From assembly GCA_012976225.1 (NCBI GenBank), contig JAAVVG010000022.1, forward strand, positions 62,001-126,000: DNA of 64,000 nucleotides. The letters are read 5' to 3'. A model generated the notes under the pieces. That model was not told where the DNA came from, searched no databases, and saw only the letters and a list, made by a program, of their open reading frames with translations. Both the position numbers and the translations under genes were made by a program. The DNA is from Golubevia sp. BC0850 (taxonomy: Eukaryota > Basidiomycota > Exobasidiomycetes > Golubeviales > Golubeviaceae). Within the stretch, counting starts at the first letter, position 1, and each line of letters opens with the position of its first letter. Shown piece by piece: positions 60,539 through 64,000 of the stretch.

Positions 60539-62036
60539 ATGGTTAGTATTACAATCTTGAAAATTCAATCAAGTTCACACTTCAACATTGGGTCAACTTT
60601 CAAGTCTCTTCAAGTTGAACCCAAGACAGACGAGCAAGACATCTTCAAGAAGAAAAGAAGAAATTCTAAAAAACGGCAAATTCTTCAATTTCTCGAAACG
60701 CTCTCTTCTATCATTCATGTCAAAATCTAGATGTCGAAAAACTGGATTCGAATGAATTGCAGATGGGAAGATTGTTGAATGAGAGCTAGTGATGGATGCG
60801 AGGAGCAGTGGAAGAGGCAAACGGTAGCACCTAGAAGTCTGCTTCCCCTCAATCCGTCCGCCCAGAGCAGAAGGAACCGCTAGATGAACAGAACATCGAA
60901 TGAAGGGTCGATGTTGAAAGATTGGATTGACTGGGAACAACTGGAGATGGACAGGCAGTAGAGGTCGGGGTATGTAGCCACAAACTCAACCTTCAAATCG
61001 AACTAACCCCTCTATGGATCCCCTTTCATTTCTTCTCCAATCCAGCCAAAGCAGATCACCGACATCAAGGAGTTTCTCAGCATTGCCAGTCGCAAGGACG
61101 CCAAGTGTGAGTCCTCACCTACCCTTCCTTGGAACACCTCCGATCCTTCCTCTGACTCCCTCATCTCCTTAACATCCACAGCCGCTGCCATCAAGAAGAC
61201 CCTCAAGCCAGGCAGCACTCAAACCAAGTTCAAGATCAGATGTTCTCGTTACCTTTACACCTTGGTCGTCGATGATGTTGAGAAGGCTGACAAGCTAAAG
61301 GCCAGTTTACCACCTGGTAAGTCTCAATTGAGAGGAATGAGGGCCGATTTGATCGAAACGAACTTGGAAGACAAGCGAGAGTTTGGGAGAGGCGGGTGGT
61401 GGGACTTGGCGGAGGTTGGGTCGATTAGAGCTGGCTGGAGTTGGAAGGTGGTTACGTCCAAGATGCGGACGATTTGGAACTCCTCAAGCCACGGGAGTCT
61501 ACCAAGTTCAAATAGACGAAATCAGGGTTCGATAGGGGCTCAGAAATGGTCTGCCACCAGGTCAGGGAAGGTGGTGTCGAAACAGCTGCACGGAACTTCA
61601 ACTTGAGGGCAAAACAGCTACTGGGACTTCTTTTGCAGAAGCAGGGTGGAACTCAAGCTGTCTATCGATAGATTGAGGAGTCGAAAGTCTACAATGAGAC
61701 TCAGGGAAAGGTGGGGGATAGTAGAGAATGGCTGACGAGAGGACCAAGGTCTGCCTGGCTTTGAGAGTCTCGAGATAGCCATTCTAGCAATATGAGAGTC
61801 CAACTTTGAGTGAGCTCTAAAGCATGATCTCAGAACCTTTGAAGAAACGCTCAAGAGGAAAGAGAGGGCAGCATCTCTCATCTCATGCTCTCTGCTTCAC
61901 AAGACTCTTCACTCAAATCGAATGTTAGACCTGTCCTCTGACTCCTTCTTATTTCTTCCTCCTCTACCTCACTTCCTTTCTTCCTTCAGCGCTCACTGTC
62001 AAGGAAGTTTCCGTCAAGAAGGTCTCCAAGAAATAA
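60539..62036 (+). CDS. RPL38: 60S ribosomal protein L38 (eL38)
   Basis: Four coding exons: 60539..60541 (ATG only), 61046..61106, 61182..61316, 61990..62036; phases close, 81 aa (family 69-82). The protein is [21 protein letters not shown], then a short region ending [18 protein letters not shown] and [19 protein letters not shown], matching eL38. The first coding exon is just the start codon followed immediately by GTTAGT. The first and last introns (504 and 673 nt) are the longest recognised in the window. The C-terminal lysine-rich extension (SVKKVSKK) is slightly longer than in yeast. Confidence 0.95.
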
Positions 62037-62395
62037 ATGTTTGTCTAAAACCTTGAATCTTTCCTTTCCTTTCCTTTCCTTTCTCTTCTCTCTTTCTTTT
62101 TTGATTCTCTTCATTCTTTTTTTCATTGGCTGTCTCATTTGCAATCCCTCCTAACTCTCACATTTCACCAAAAAATTACTGTAGCACAGTAACTTTTTAT
62201 GTATGCATAAACCCAAAATAAACTTCGAAAGAAATCATTAAGCTCGACTTTCATGAACCGAGAAGCGAATAGATTGGATCGATTAAAATTTGAATTATTC
62301 TAAAGGTGTGTGTGAGATGTTTCTTGAACAAGACGATGGAACCACAGAACTTCTCAATCCTTCCCCAGCTCTCTCCTCAACCAGCCTCCTCTCCA
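62037..62395. other. Convergent 3' intergenic region
   Basis: About 360 bp tail-to-tail between RPL38 and the asparaginase gene. It contains short T-rich and CCTTT repeats just after the RPL38 stop (62066-62082). Nothing else recognised. Confidence 0.5.
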
Positions 62396-64000
62396 TCACA
62401 GAGCCCCAGCTTGTTTCCAGACACCTCCATTCCCGCCATTCTCTCCTAGCCACTTGCCGAACTTCAGCTCTTCTTCTCCTAAATGGGCTCCTGCTTTGAG
62501 TAGAAGTCCCACAACCTCTTCATGCCCGCCCCTTGCTGCCAAAAAGAGGGGTGTGTGACCTTCACCTTCATTCTTGGAATGGACAGAAGCTCCGGCTCCA
62601 AGTAAAACTGAAACGACCTCAAGATGTCCTAGAGATGAAGCTGCGTGTAGTGGGAACGTCGATTCTAGCGGATCGAGGGGAGACGGAGTGTTGGTTGTGA
62701 CTGAAGCCTTGGAAAGTGTGGAATGTCCTCCTACCGTGCCCCCAGAAGACACTGAGATTTTTGGTATTGAGGATAGTTGGGAGAGTCGAGCGAGGTGGGA
62801 TTCCAGCGATAGTACGTCGTTGGAAAGGGATGCTCGATGGATCAAGTCTGTTTTCGAAGGGATGAAGGAAGAAGTGTTCAGTATAGGCTTTCAAGTTTGA
62901 TTTTCGACCAAAGTAAGCTTTGCTCACAAGGTAGCAGCACTCTCTCGGTTTCGATAATGTCGTTGACATTTCCTCCAATTCCTTCATCCGTCGTCCCTTT
63001 CGATTCCACTGGCCGCGAAAGAACTCTTCCCAGAAGCCTGTTTAGAGTCTCCGTGCTGTCTTCAGAAGAGATTTCGCTCTCCTGTTCTTCTTCCAAAGTA
63101 GTTTTTGAACTGGTGGTTGAGGTGAGCTCTCCTCTAAGAGGTCTAGCCATGAGCTTGCGAACCTCTGTTGGCGTCAACTCAGGCTTGCCGAGAAGGTAGG
63201 ATAGCTTCGTTAAAGCACACTATGTGTTTTGATAAAAGCGAAAAGATTGAAATCAGTGAACGCGACGTCTCTCGCTTGAGAGAGAAAGGAGGATTTCTAC
63301 TTACCTCTGGCGTGAGGTCTGATCCAGCAACTACTCCAACGCTTTCCAACTTCTTCCCAACAGCATAGATAGCAGAGACCTCTCCCTTCAAGAATATAAA
63401 TGGAGAAGCTTTGGTCAGCTGAAGAAACAGGAAACATCTTCCAATGAATCAACTCACTTGTAGACACTGAGTGATGTTGACGATCACGACCCCTCTTTCG
63501 CTAGCCTCCTTGAAGGTGTCCAATAGATCCTGTCTGCTAGGCGCGTTACCTGCTCCATAGCTCTCTAAGATGACTCCCTTGATCGGAGAAGCCATGAAGC
63601 TCTTTACTGTACTCGTTGTTAAACCTGGGAATAGTCTTAGAACGTTGACATCAGCACACATTTTGTCGTGTGCTCGAAGTGGCTTGACCTCTTTAGGTCG
63701 CTGAACTAGCTCCCAAGACACATCGATGTTGATTCCGACGTAAGCCAGAGGCGGCATATTTGGAGAGGAGAAAGCTGCCAGAGCGTTGTTGGAGGTTTTA
63801 GAGACTCGATTTCCTCTGAAGAGAATCGAGTTGAAATAAAGAGTAACCTCTGGAATTCGATAAGATCCTGCTAATGTCAAAGCACCAAGGACACTTTGAA
63901 AGGTACAACAGAAAGAAAAGGCCGATCAGAGGAGAAGAATGAGGCGCCTCTTGTCTCGCCTACTCACTTCTCGATTGCATCATTTCGAAGCTCGCTCAAA
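62396..64000 (-). CDS. L-asparaginase with C-terminal ankyrin repeats (partial, 5' end beyond window)
   Basis: Exons in view (minus): 64000..63968 (continuing beyond the window), 63893..63458, 63385..63305, 63219..62928, 62847..62396; phases close. The asparaginase/glutaminase part carries SELRNDAIEN, LAGSYRIPEVTLYFNSILFRGNRVSK, FSSPNMPPLAYVGI, and the C-terminal domain GVILESYGAGNAP, GVVIVNITQC and GSDLTPECALTKLSYLLG. The catalytic N-terminal Thr regions lie outside. A Ser/Glu-rich linker leads to ankyrin repeats (FPLHAASSLGHLEVVSVLLGAGASVHSK, HTPLFLAARGGHEEVVGLLLKAGAH). The same asparaginase-ankyrin fusion is known in fungal and animal cytosolic enzymes (human ASPG), which hydrolyse asparagine to aspartate and ammonia. 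The 5' exons are missing from this window only because of the cut. Confidence 0.9.

Overview
The window is nuclear DNA of a fungus, most likely a basidiomycete. The evidence is dense, intron-rich genes on both strands, with introns mostly 65-120 nt, nearly always GTGAGT-type donors and pyrimidine-rich CAG acceptors. The gene set is fungal: an HPC2-type HIR subunit, a Zn2Cys6 factor, a UBC6-type E2, a CYC2-like flavoprotein, an HSP12/HSP9-type stress protein and SAICAR synthase. F-box-like proteins of the kind expanded in basidiomycetes are also present. A Pucciniomycotina origin is only a guess. No tRNA, rRNA, CRISPR or complete transposable element was recognised. Exon limits were read by eye from splice signals, reading phase and family conservation.

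Layout. 0-1.3 kb: decayed F-box-like gene (minus), cut by the window edge. 1.7-3.4 kb: PUS4 tRNA pseudouridine synthase. 3.8-5.5 kb: CYC2/cytochrome b5 reductase-like flavoprotein (minus). 6.3-10.0 kb: MCM2 (minus), divergent from HPC2/ubinuclein (11.6-15.5 kb). 15.8-18.6 kb: Zn2Cys6 transcription factor (minus). 19.2-22.0 kb: SAM50 (minus), head-to-head with ADE1 (22.1-23.4 kb) across 80 bp. 23.9-25.4 kb: Fe(II)/2OG oxygenase-like protein (minus). 26.8-32.1 kb: very large ligase-IV-like DNA ligase. 32.4-34.6 kb: calmodulin. 35.1-37.0 kb: cystathionine gamma-lyase.

37-50 kb is more accessory: a second F-box-like copy with an in-frame stop, a secreted RlpA/barwin-like protein, a TPR-like protein, a frame-disrupted F-box/zinc-knuckle gene, another F-box gene, GAL7, and two small genes with GPI-signal-like C-termini. 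From 50 kb housekeeping genes return: UBC6, an FHA/SLMAP-like tail-anchored protein, HSP12, a truncated PHO89-type phosphate permease, RPS14 and RPL38 head-to-head, and at the right edge an L-asparaginase with C-terminal ankyrin repeats (partial).

No operon-like or pathway cluster is evident. The recurring oddity is exon architecture: coding exons of 3 nt (MCM2, RPL38), 6 nt (PHO89), 7 nt (calmodulin, HSP12), 14 nt (calmodulin) and 27 nt (MCM2), and a stop codon alone after the last intron (calmodulin). I saw no convincing new multi-gene system. The best leads are these microexons, the decaying F-box paralogs, the truncated permease and the oversized ligase.
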